Assembly: GCA_016934225.1 (NCBI GenBank)
Contig: JAFGTH010000202.1
Span: forward strand, 1-32,924
Source of the DNA: Lentisphaerota bacterium
Lineage (GTDB): Bacteria > Verrucomicrobiota > Kiritimatiellia > UBA8416 > JAFGTH01
Length of the DNA stretch: 32,924 nt
Direction: 5' to 3'
Positions within the stretch are counted from its first letter, which is position 1, and each line of letters begins with the position of its first letter. The notes under the pieces are model-generated. The model was not told the origin of the DNA, made no database searches, and was given only the letters and a program-made list of their open reading frames with translations. This document shows positions 24,416 through 31,436 of this stretch, piece by piece. A program made the translations under genes and the position numbers.

Positions 24416-26520
24416 CGCTCTTGCTCCAATTTGCCGGCAAGAGTTATTCGAGCATCGGCGGCTATCGAATCCTCGCCCGGTTTGCCGGCAATGAAAGGAT
24501 TGATGTCCATCTCCAGAATTTCCGGGAAATCCGTGACCAGTTGACTTATTCTCTGCAACCCTGTCGCAACCGCATCAAAATCCACCCGCGCTTGTCCGCG
24601 CGCTCCTTTCAACAAGGCAAAAGACTTTGTGCTCTCCAGCATCTTCATGGCCTCGGCGTTGGTTATTGGCGCAATGTGAAACGCAACATCCTTCATCACT
24701 TCAACAAAGATTCCGCCCAGCCCGAACATGAGCATCGGCCCAAACTGAGGATCGCGTGTCATGCCGAGTATGATTTCCCTGCCCCGTTTGCACATCTGCT
24801 CCAAATATACACCGTTAATTCGCGCCTTCGGCATGCGTTCTTTAATTCGCATCGTCATAAGATCAAATGCGTCACGTACAGCGTCTTCCGAATCCAGATT
24901 CAGTTTAACGCCGCCAATGTCGGACTTATGAATAATGTCCGGAGATGCAATTTTCATCGCCACGGGCAAGCCGACTTTCAGCGCAATTTCTATCGCCTCA
25001 TCTGCCGTAGCCGCCAAGCCGCCCAACGGCACATTAAATCCGTACGCACTCAACACTTCTTTGGCATATGCTTCACCCATTTGAAATTGCTCGGTTCGAA
25101 TGTGCCTGTTGATGATCCTTCTTACGCGCCTCCTATTTACAAGGAACCGCGTAAGTATCCTTGGCGGTCGCCGCAACCATTCCGAATACTCGCTCATGGC
25201 CTTTAGAGCGGCAATTGCCCTTTCCGGAGACGGATAATCGGGCAAATTCTGAGACATGAGCGTGTCGCGACCCGTTGACACATCAAGCCCGCCCATAAAC
25301 GAAACCAGTATCGGCTTTTTGTTCCTCGCGCAACCCGCAATGGCTTGTGCGGTTTCCACAGGTTTTGTCATGGCCTGCGGGGTCAATATAACCACTATGG
25401 CATCCACCGAATCGTCGCTCTGCGCCGCCTCAACAGCCATGACATACCGCTCAGGATCGGCATCACCCAATACATCAATCGGATTGCCCACGCTTGCCGC
25501 GGACGGCAACTTGCTTTTGAGCGCAGACGCCGAAGCAGTGGCCAATGTGCATACTTTCATGCCCGAAAGTTCAACAGCATCGGCAGCCATAATTCCGGGA
25601 CCACCGGCATTTGTAATGATCGCCACGTTATTCCCCTTGGGCAACGGCTGCATCGCCAACGCCATGGCATAGTCGAACAACGACTCGAACGTATCCGCGC
25701 GTATGATGCCCGACCGACTAAACGCGGCGCCATAGGCCATATCAGCGCCCGCAAGACTGCCAGTATGCGATGAAGCCGCCTTGCCACCCGCCTGGGTAAC
25801 ACCCGACTTGAACACAACCACAGGTTTCTTAGAAGAAGCGTTCTCTGCAGCTTTCATGAATTCGTCGCCGGATCCGATGCTTTCCAGATAGCCCACAATG
25901 ACTTTCGTCTTGTCGTCTTCCGCAAGCGCATTCAGAAAATCCGTCTCGGACAAATCGGCCTTGTTGCCGACACTAACAAGCTTGGCCAAACCAAGATGCC
26001 GTGACGCAGCCCAGTCCAGTATCGCAGTACAAAGAGCGCCCGATTGGGACACTACAGAAATTCCGCCCTGTAAAGGCATGTGCTTGGCAAACGAAGCGTT
26101 CATCCGATGATGCGCGTTGATCAAACCCAGACAATTCGGACCAAGCAAACGCACTCCCTTTGACAGACACATTTGCGCTATCTCGCGCTCAAGCGCCATG
26201 CCCGCATCGCCGACTTCCTTGAACCCTGCGGTAATCACCGCTATCGCTCCGGCTCCAGCCGTAATGGATGCATCAATCGCATCTCTCACAGCCGCCGTCG
26301 GAATAGCAATGACCGCAAGGTCAATCTTTTTGCCATATGATTCGAGATCCGGGTAACACTTGAGCCCACACACTTCATCAGCTGAAGGATTCACGGGTAC
26401 GATACTCCCGCCAAACCCGCCGTCTTTCAAATTAGCCAATATTTCGTAACCCACCTTGCCCGGCGTTCGTGATGCGCCAATTACAGCTACAGTTTTGGGT
26501 TCCAGTAATGCCTCAAACAT
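24412..26520 (-). CDS. ADP-forming acetyl-CoA synthetase, alpha and beta subunits fused
   Basis: The 702-residue protein converts acetyl-CoA, ADP and phosphate to acetate, CoA and ATP (or the reverse), giving fermenters substrate-level ATP. The alpha part (about 1-460) has the CoA-binding Rossmann domain starting VAVIGASRTPGKVG, VSQSGALC of the succinyl-CoA-ligase-like domain, and the probable phospho-histidine H252 in SSHTGSLAG. A basic linker follows. The beta part (about 475-702) is an ATP-grasp domain with AYGFNVP, PVAMKIASPDIIHKSDIGGV and GMTRDPQFGPMLMFGLGG. It overlaps the next gene by 4 bases. A weak ribosome site precedes the ATG. The enzyme does not use acyl-AMP, so it is not the classical acetylation-controlled Acs, which matters for how the neighbouring acetyltransferase and deacetylase might act. 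Confidence 0.93.
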   Translation of the reverse strand: MFEALLEPKTVAVIGASRTPGKVGYEILANLKDGGFGGSIVPVNPSADEVCGLKCYPDLESYGKKIDLAVIAIPTAAVRDAIDASITAGAGAIAVITAGFKEVGDAGMALEREIAQMCLSKGVRLLGPNCLGLINAHHRMNASFAKHMPLQGGISVVSQSGALCTAILDWAASRHLGLAKLVSVGNKADLSETDFLNALAEDDKTKVIVGYLESIGSGDEFMKAAENASSKKPVVVFKSGVTQAGGKAASSHTGSLAGADMAYGAAFSRSGIIRADTFESLFDYAMALAMQPLPKGNNVAIITNAGGPGIMAADAVELSGMKVCTLATASASALKSKLPSAASVGNPIDVLGDADPERYVMAVEAAQSDDSVDAIVVILTPQAMTKPVETAQAIAGCARNKKPILVSFMGGLDVSTGRDTLMSQNLPDYPSPERAIAALKAMSEYSEWLRRPPRILTRFLVNRRRVRRIINRHIRTEQFQMGEAYAKEVLSAYGFNVPLGGLAATADEAIEIALKVGLPVAMKIASPDIIHKSDIGGVKLNLDSEDAVRDAFDLMTMRIKERMPKARINGVYLEQMCKRGREIILGMTRDPQFGPMLMFGLGGIFVEVMKDVAFHIAPITNAEAMKMLESTKSFALLKGARGQARVDFDAVATGLQRISQLVTDFPEILEMDINPFIAGKPGEDSIAADARITLAGKLEQER

Positions 26521-26619
26521 ATTTGACGTCTTTCTCTTGTCAATTCACCGGTTCAACAATCGTAAACAACATCTTCCGGCACACGTTTTGCCGCAACCCC
26601 CAGCAGCAATCAACTATTG

Positions 26620-26648
26620 AATATATATCGTGCGGCATCTGCATGCAA
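26620..26648 (-). promoter_or_regulatory. Possible sigma70 promoter before the acetyl-CoA synthetase gene
   Basis: On the minus strand TTGCAT (26648-26643) and TATATT (26625-26620) are spaced 17 bp apart, about 100 bp upstream of the synthetase ATG in the gap after the activator gene. It would let the enzyme genes be expressed apart from the activator. Confidence 0.4.
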
Positions 26649-26670
26649 ATTCCAAAACCGGACATCATAA

Positions 26671-28299
26671 TCACCCCGATTTCTCGGCATCCGCTCGTCT
26701 CAATTTCCGCCACAGCGTTGCCGGACTGATTCCAAGGATTTTTGTCGCCGCAGTTTTGTTGCCTCCGACCGACTCCAGAACCGCTTGAATATGATTCTTT
26801 TCCAAATCGCTTAACGTTTGCGGTTTGTCTGTAGGGCCGCCACGCCACCGGGAAGCCATATTGACAACCGAACCGGGTAAATCTTCACGCTTGATCACAT
26901 GATCAGCGCACAAAATAGCCGCTCTTTCGATAACATTCTCCAATTCACGAACATTGCCCGGCCACGAATATGACAACAGAGGATCCAGGCACGATGCGTC
27001 CAGTTGAAGCTTGGGCATTTTTAATTTTCCCGCGACATTTTTCACAAACAAACGCGCCAACGGCAAAATGTCGTCAGTCCTGTCGCGCAACGGAGGCACT
27101 TCGATCTCTATCACGCCAAGCCGATAAAATAAATCCTCTCTGAATGTCCCGTTTTGAACCATATTTTTCAAATCTCTGTTCGTGGCGGCTATGACCCGAA
27201 TGTCCACTTTGCGCGTCTTGCTTTCGCCTACTCGCATAATCTCGTGCTCCTGCAATACGCGAAGAAGACGAAGTTGCATACTTTGCGAAATATCACCGAT
27301 CTCATCCAGGAAAATGGTCCCCTTTTGCGCCTGTTCAAAAAGGCCGACCCTGTCGTCCGTCGCCCCAGTGAACGACCCGCGTTTATGCCCGAACAATTCG
27401 CTTTCAAGAAGATTCTCCGGAAGCGCGCCGCAGTTCACTCCCACAAACGGACCGGCAGATCTTGCCGAAAGACCGTGGATATGCCTGGCCAATACCTCTT
27501 TCCCAACACCGCTTTCGCCTGTAATCAAAACGGATGCGTCATAACCCGCAACACGAATCGCCAGTTCCAACACTTTTCTGAATGCCTCGCTCTTGACCTC
27601 CACCATCCCCAGCGAAGCAATTTCCTCGCTCGCATGCATGGCCAATAAATTCTCCGTCGGCGTCTGTCGTTTAAGAACCTGCGTCAGATCCATAACCTTG
27701 CCGCGAATGTCGTCCGCGCGGAAATAGGGCAAATGCGGTCTTATCTCGTCACCCCATGAGGCCGCATCTTTTCCGGAAGCAATGCATGCTCTGTCGCCGG
27801 CCGCTCGACACTTCCGCTCAATGAAATATATTTCCGTGCCCATGCAGAAGGACGCGTATCCGCTTGCGTATCCTACCAGCATCCAACAAGCCGGTTCGTC
27901 GGAACGACCAAATTCCATCAGGTGCTCCTCAGCCTCGCCGGAATTGTGCCAGATTACCTCCATCTCAAATTTGCCGGACGCTTCATCCATTTTCAAAGAC
28001 TTCGTCACAACACGCGTTACCCCCTGCAACGCATGCATCCGCGGACCGGCTTTTATCCATTCTTTCGTGTTGCGCCATTGGAATATACGCTTCATCGCCG
28101 CCGCGTCGGCGTTCCCCCAGTAATACCCAAATCGCGTGAACATCCGCCTGGCTTCGTTCATTCCAACAGTCTGCACCAGATCATGCCGAAACTGTGCGAA
28201 AGCATGAAGCGAATGCAATACCAGCCGCCTGCCATGTAAATTCAAGGCTCCATCCTCAAAACTCACCAATTCCTCAAGTTTTAGCTCTTCCGCCTTCAT
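26671..28299 (-). CDS. Sigma54-dependent transcriptional activator, XylR_N-V4R-AAA+-Fis
   Basis: The 542-residue protein has the XylR/DmpR-type layout. An N-terminal activator-recruitment domain (about 1-105) precedes a V4R ligand/metal-binding domain (about 120-180) with C152, C164 and C172, and a linker reaches about residue 225. The AAA+ domain has Walker A GESGVGKE (261-268), the sigma54-contact loop GSFTGA (308-313, a serine variant of GAFTGA), and Walker B TIFLDEIGD. The C-terminal Fis-type helix-turn-helix ends the protein (LSDLEKNHIQAVLESVGGN, KTAATKILGISPATLWRKL). Relatives respond directly to small organic molecules. The near-consensus sigma54 promoter across the divergent gap is its obvious target. 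Its start lacks a clear ribosome site and is covered by a tandem 10-bp repeat. Confidence 0.93.
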   Translation of the reverse strand: MKAEELKLEELVSFEDGALNLHGRRLVLHSLHAFAQFRHDLVQTVGMNEARRMFTRFGYYWGNADAAAMKRIFQWRNTKEWIKAGPRMHALQGVTRVVTKSLKMDEASGKFEMEVIWHNSGEAEEHLMEFGRSDEPACWMLVGYASGYASFCMGTEIYFIERKCRAAGDRACIASGKDAASWGDEIRPHLPYFRADDIRGKVMDLTQVLKRQTPTENLLAMHASEEIASLGMVEVKSEAFRKVLELAIRVAGYDASVLITGESGVGKEVLARHIHGLSARSAGPFVGVNCGALPENLLESELFGHKRGSFTGATDDRVGLFEQAQKGTIFLDEIGDISQSMQLRLLRVLQEHEIMRVGESKTRKVDIRVIAATNRDLKNMVQNGTFREDLFYRLGVIEIEVPPLRDRTDDILPLARLFVKNVAGKLKMPKLQLDASCLDPLLSYSWPGNVRELENVIERAAILCADHVIKREDLPGSVVNMASRWRGGPTDKPQTLSDLEKNHIQAVLESVGGNKTAATKILGISPATLWRKLRRADAEKSG

Positions 28300-28301
28300 A
28301 T

Positions 28302-28321
28302 CAATTTATGCCAATTTATGC
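28302..28321. repeat. Tandem 10-bp direct repeat at the activator start
   Basis: CAATTTATGC occurs twice in direct succession (28302-28311 and 28312-28321), immediately upstream of the activator ATG on the minus strand, where a ribosome site would be expected. It might affect translation or bind a regulator. Confidence 0.7.
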
Positions 28322-28328
28322 GTTATCT

Positions 28329-28365
28329 TATTTCATTCTGAAATAATGTATTGCAGTATGAAATA
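28329..28365. promoter_or_regulatory. Two tandem 17-bp activator-binding-site candidates
   Basis: TATTTCATTCTGAAATA (28329-28345) and TATTGCAGTATGAAATA (28349-28365) match at 14 of 17 positions and start exactly 20 bp apart, two helical turns. The first also forms an 8-bp inverted repeat, TTATTTCA-TTC-TGAAATAA (28328-28346). They lie about 122-158 bp upstream of the -24 element of the sigma54 promoter, the usual place for enhancer sites, and overlap the likely start of the activator's own transcript, which would allow autoregulation. Confidence 0.6.
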
Positions 28366-28383
28366 TATAGTATAAACAATCAA
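28355..28383 (-). promoter_or_regulatory. Possible sigma70 promoter of the activator gene
   Basis: On the minus strand TTGATT (28383-28378) and CATACT (28360-28355) are 17 bp apart; transcription would start near 28348. The -10 box overlaps the second 17-bp candidate operator. Confidence 0.4.
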
Positions 28384-28486
28384 GTTTTTTCCATCTGAGG
28401 CTGTCACGGTGAGTATAAGCATAAACGGCCCGTAAATATTGCCTTCTTGCACAATTCCTGAGGATGCATTTGCCCCGTACAAGTGT

Positions 28487-28502
28487 TGGCACGACAACTG
28501 CA
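28487..28502 (+). promoter_or_regulatory. Sigma54 (-24/-12) promoter
   Basis: TGGCACGACAACTGCA matches the consensus TGGCACG-N4-TTGCA/T at all but one fixed position (C for the first T of TTGC), with the invariant GG and GC exactly 10 bp apart. The start would be near 28513, 43 bases before the M20 gene ATG at 28556. It shows that an upstream in-frame ATG at 28439 cannot be the real start for this transcript. Confidence 0.85.
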
Positions 28503-28555
28503 ATATGAGAATCCGGAAACACACAGCTATAACAACACAGGAAAGAGAGGCTCAT

Positions 28556-29785
28556 ATGTTTGATCTTATGCGACGCAAGGCCAAATTGCTTGAGAAGGAT
28601 GTTGTCGAGTTCGCCGCAAGACTGGTGCGCACTCCCAGTGTTACAACTCACGAAGCTGATGTTGCGGCACTCGTGGAAACGACAATGCGGAATATCGGGT
28701 ATGAGAACGTTTTCCGCGACGATGCCGGAAACGTGGTCAGTGTCATACCGGGACGCCGGAATGCTCCAACCGTTCTGCTGTTGTCTCATATGGATACTGT
28801 CGCACCCGATGAAAAGAACAATTGGACGCATCCGCCTTTTGACGGCGTTATTGAAAACGGGCGTTTGCACGGTGTCGGATCGTCGGATTGCAAATCAGGG
28901 CTGGCTGCCCAAATCTTTGCGGGCGCCTTGCTTAAGCGAACCCTGCTTCCACTTGAGGGCAACATGATAGTCGCCGCCACCGTTTCGGAAGAAAACGGCG
29001 GCAGTCCCGGCGCGCGAGCTCTCATGGAAAACACACTTCCGGCCATGCAAATGAAACCTGATTTTGCCGTTCTGGGTGAGCCGACAGGCCTCGCCCTGTA
29101 TCACGGCCATGACGGCTGGGCCCAATTCGACATATTGGTGTACGGAGCAAATCAGTTCCAGGTTGACGACGCTGCTCGCGCCGTCGAAACCCATCTTTCA
29201 GAACGCAGCCGCTATTCGCGACAAAACCGATACAGTGATCAAACTATCGTAGCCAGACGTCCGACACAACTGGTGGAGGGATTCCACCGCGGCACAATAC
29301 AACTCACCAGGCGCATGAATGAGCGTGAAGACTACCGCGATGTTGCCTCGCAGATACATCATAACGCCGCTCTGGTCGCAGAATCGGTGGGTAGCGCCGA
29401 CGTATCGGTATCCATTCCACAAACCAGACAACGCCTCTATACCAACAGAACCGTCGTGACAAAGAACATTATCGAGGCATGGTCCACAGATCCGTTCAAC
29501 GCTGTAATGGAACGCCCGCGCCAGGCCCTGATGGCCGCGGGATGCAAAGCGCAGGCGGGCAAATGGTCCCTACCGCGCTGCGGAATGGCAACGGCGGGCG
29601 GATTGCTGCTCAAGACCTTCGGCGTGCCCACGATAGGGTACGGACCCGGCAACGAGGAAACCGCGCATTCCGCCAATGAATCGGTGGAAACAACCATGAT
29701 CGAGCAAGCCATGTTCGGCACGGCTGTCATCGTCCACAGTCTTGTCGGAATCCCCGTGTGCGGATGGACGGCCGACGAAATTTGA
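28556..29785 (+). CDS. M20-family metallopeptidase/amidohydrolase
   Basis: The chosen ATG (409 aa) follows AAAGAGAGG and lies downstream of the sigma54 promoter. The dizinc M20 site is complete. It has H78 and D80 in LLSHMDTV, D111 in GVGSSDCKSG, the catalytic pair E145-E146 in VSEENGG, E175 in LGEPTGLALYHGHDG, and a late histidine in TAHSANESVE. Relatives (ArgE, DapE, CPG2, YgeY) cleave N-acyl amino acids, small peptides or related amides. The central lid/dimerisation domain is present in length, but I do not see its usual His-containing signature. ArgE-type deacetylation would release acetate, which would link it to the following acetate kinase and to the acetyl-CoA operon; this is inference from context. 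Confidence 0.85.
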   Translation: MFDLMRRKAKLLEKDVVEFAARLVRTPSVTTHEADVAALVETTMRNIGYENVFRDDAGNVVSVIPGRRNAPTVLLLSHMDTVAPDEKNNWTHPPFDGVIENGRLHGVGSSDCKSGLAAQIFAGALLKRTLLPLEGNMIVAATVSEENGGSPGARALMENTLPAMQMKPDFAVLGEPTGLALYHGHDGWAQFDILVYGANQFQVDDAARAVETHLSERSRYSRQNRYSDQTIVARRPTQLVEGFHRGTIQLTRRMNEREDYRDVASQIHHNAALVAESVGSADVSVSIPQTRQRLYTNRTVVTKNIIEAWSTDPFNAVMERPRQALMAAGCKAQAGKWSLPRCGMATAGGLLLKTFGVPTIGYGPGNEETAHSANESVETTMIEQAMFGTAVIVHSLVGIPVCGWTADEI

Positions 29786-29811
29786 CGCTATTGAGGAGAA
29801 TATACAGCGCA

Positions 29812-30342
29812 ATGAATATACTTGTCTTTAATTGCGGAAGTTCGTCTCTGAAATTTCGCCTTATCGCCATGCCTGACGAGAAAGAGTTGATCAGCGGTGA
29901 GGCACAGCGCATAGGCCCGCCCACCGCTCTGCCGTCGAAAATAATCTACAGAGTCCGCGACGAGAAATTCGCCACGGAAATACAAATGGCGGATCACGAA
30001 GCCGCATTGCGGCAAATAATGACCATTTTAACGGGAATACCCGATTGTTCGCCTGATCTTGTCGCTCATCGTCTCGTTCACGGCGGTTCGCGAATCACTG
30101 CGACGTCTCCGGTCACAAGCGCCGTGGCTGAAGATTTGCGGATGGTGAGCAGTCTCGCACCTCTGCATAATCCGCCGGCAATTGCGGCGCTGGAGGCATG
30201 CCGCAAACACTTCCCGCATTTGTCTCAAGTCGTCGTGTCCGATACCGCATACCACAACACCATACCGGAACATGCGGCAATATATGCCTTGCCGAAAGAT
30301 TTGCGCACGCAAACAGGCATACGGAAATATGGATTTGTATTC
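29812..30342 (+). pseudogene. ackA: Acetate kinase, truncated by a transposable element
   Basis: The ATG at 29812 follows TTGAGGAG and lies 26 bases after the M20 stop, in the same operon. The N-terminal half is a normal acetate kinase: MNILVFNCGSSSLKFRL at the start, AHRLVHGG, LAPLHNPPAI, VVSDTAYHNTIPEHA, and RKYGF. Homology stops at F175 (codon 30334-30336), just before the expected HGTSH active-site motif. A 6-base stretch and then the terminal repeat of a REP-type transposable element follow. The frame runs 51 more codons into the element to 30489. The second half, with the ATP-binding and catalytic arginine residues, is not found on the other side of the element. As drawn the gene cannot encode active enzyme, unless the contig is wrongly joined here. 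Confidence 0.85.
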
Positions 30343-30371
30343 CAGGGTCAGACCTTGGTTATTGACTTTAG
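30343..30371 (+). repeat. Left terminal inverted repeat
   Basis: It starts CAGGGTCAGACCTTGG and ends ATTGACTTTAG, 29 bp, and is an exact reverse complement of the right repeat. The stop codon of the transposase (30348-30350) lies inside it. Confidence 0.95.
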
Positions 30372-31376
30372 TTTTAATATTCTTGCTTTCAGGCGATTTA
30401 TACGTTTCGTTAATGTCTTGTCTTCTTCCATTTGCCTTTTAAACCGCTGCCGTAGTTTGGACACCGATGAATCGTTGGTATACCCATAATATTGCCCTAC
30501 GCATCTCTGGCTTCTAGCACTTATTTGACACGATAAATAAACCGCTGTTCTTTTGGCGAGCGACGCTTTGTGACCGTGCTCGTGAAGAACTTCAGGCTTT
30601 ACACCAAATTCTTCAGCAACCGTTTCTTCTATATCTCCCAACTCTGCTATTCGCTCTCTTGGCCGATATATGTCTCCGCCACCGCATGCTTTCGCTAAAT
30701 GCATTTCCTTAAGATCATTTTCAGATTCTTCAATAAATTTATCACCCCCTATCGCATACCGGCTTACTTTTAGCGCTTTCTTGAATTCTTCATCATCTTT
30801 AGCTGTCATCTCCTCCAAATATCGCTTATATGCAGCAGCGTTACCTTTTTTCGTTTTAAGCCCCATTTGATATAACCAGCGATAATCTATTATCTCTTCC
30901 TCTTTTGTTTTATCGATGTAGCCCGGGTAACTGCTCCATCTAAATTGGTTCAAATACCTTATCCGTTCAGAGAAAAGCTCGCTCTGCATCCTACGTGTTT
31001 TAACAGGATTTAGATGTATATATCTCGTCAGCCGAATTATATAATCGTCACCAGCGACAAGCTTAGCTCCATATCTCCCCTGAAAACAGTGCCCTGGTTT
31101 ACCATGTTTGTACCTGAAGTACATGCTATAGGCTGTATTGAGCCTTTGCATGAATCGTTTTACGTTGCCCAGCGGGGTTTCAAGCAGAAGGTGGTAGTGG
31201 TTAGGCATTAATACATAAGCATAAAGAATCACTTCGTCTTTTTCAAGAGCGTCTTTAAGCTGATTAAGAAATCTCTGGTAATCACAATCCTCTATGAATA
31301 TCTGCCGCCGACCATTTCCTCTGGAGGTTATATGATACTTCGCCCCTGAATACGTTACTCTCCATGGCCTTGTCAT
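30348..31376 (-). CDS. REP-associated tyrosine transposase (Y1, IS200-like) with DnaA-like helix-turn-helix tail
   Basis: The 342-residue protein begins RPWRVTYSGAKYHITSRGN, typical of this family. The HUH metal-binding motif is H60-Y-H62 in LMPNHYHLLLE, and the catalytic tyrosine is Y119 in LTRYIHLNPVK, so the single-strand nuclease core is intact. After a central region, residues about 245-315 (IAELGDIEETVAEEFGV, AVYLSCQISARSQRCVGQYYG, SVSKLRQRF) resemble domain IV of DnaA. This helix-turn-helix tail is seen in a subset of such transposases and may recognise the terminal repeats. The last codons and the stop lie within the left terminal repeat. It looks complete and possibly active. Confidence 0.9.
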   Translation of the reverse strand: MTRPWRVTYSGAKYHITSRGNGRRQIFIEDCDYQRFLNQLKDALEKDEVILYAYVLMPNHYHLLLETPLGNVKRFMQRLNTAYSMYFRYKHGKPGHCFQGRYGAKLVAGDDYIIRLTRYIHLNPVKTRRMQSELFSERIRYLNQFRWSSYPGYIDKTKEEEIIDYRWLYQMGLKTKKGNAAAYKRYLEEMTAKDDEEFKKALKVSRYAIGGDKFIEESENDLKEMHLAKACGGGDIYRPRERIAELGDIEETVAEEFGVKPEVLHEHGHKASLAKRTAVYLSCQISARSQRCVGQYYGYTNDSSVSKLRQRFKRQMEEDKTLTKRINRLKARILKLKSITKV

Positions 31377-31400
31377 ATAAATAACATATCATCATTCACC

Positions 31401-31429
31401 CTAAAGTCAATAACCAAGGTCTGACCCTG
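31401..31429 (-). repeat. Right terminal inverted repeat
   Basis: An exact 29-bp reverse complement of the left repeat, 24 bp upstream of the transposase ATG. It ends 7 bp from the stop codon of the DUF3604 gene. Confidence 0.95.
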
Positions 31430-31436
31430 TGTCCGG

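Larger units (their letters stand above)
30343..31429. mobile_element. REP-associated tyrosine-transposase element with 29-bp terminal inverted repeats
   Basis: A 1087-bp unit is bounded by perfect inverted repeats (30343-30371 and 31401-31429) beginning CAGGGTCAGACCTTGG. It carries one transposase gene on the minus strand. No target-site duplication is visible: the left flank ends GTATTC and the right flank begins TGTCCG. The left flank is ackA and the right flank is the 3' end of an unrelated gene. Confidence 0.85.

Noticed and set aside
24403..25206. Long plus-strand open frame (267 codons) antisense to the acetyl-CoA synthetase gene
   Set aside because: It is rich in Arg, His and Cys with no domain, and lies wholly opposite a clear enzyme gene. 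It is a shadow frame.
26521..26670. Sigma54 promoter before the acetyl-CoA synthetase gene
   Set aside because: I searched the minus strand for GG-N10-GC. The nearest match (TGGAATTTGCATGCA) has the wrong spacing, so only a weak sigma70 candidate is listed.
28439..28555. Upstream in-frame ATG extending the M20 peptidase by 39 residues
   Set aside because: The extension covers the sigma54 promoter and is not protein-like. The ATG at 28556 has a ribosome site and matches the family start.
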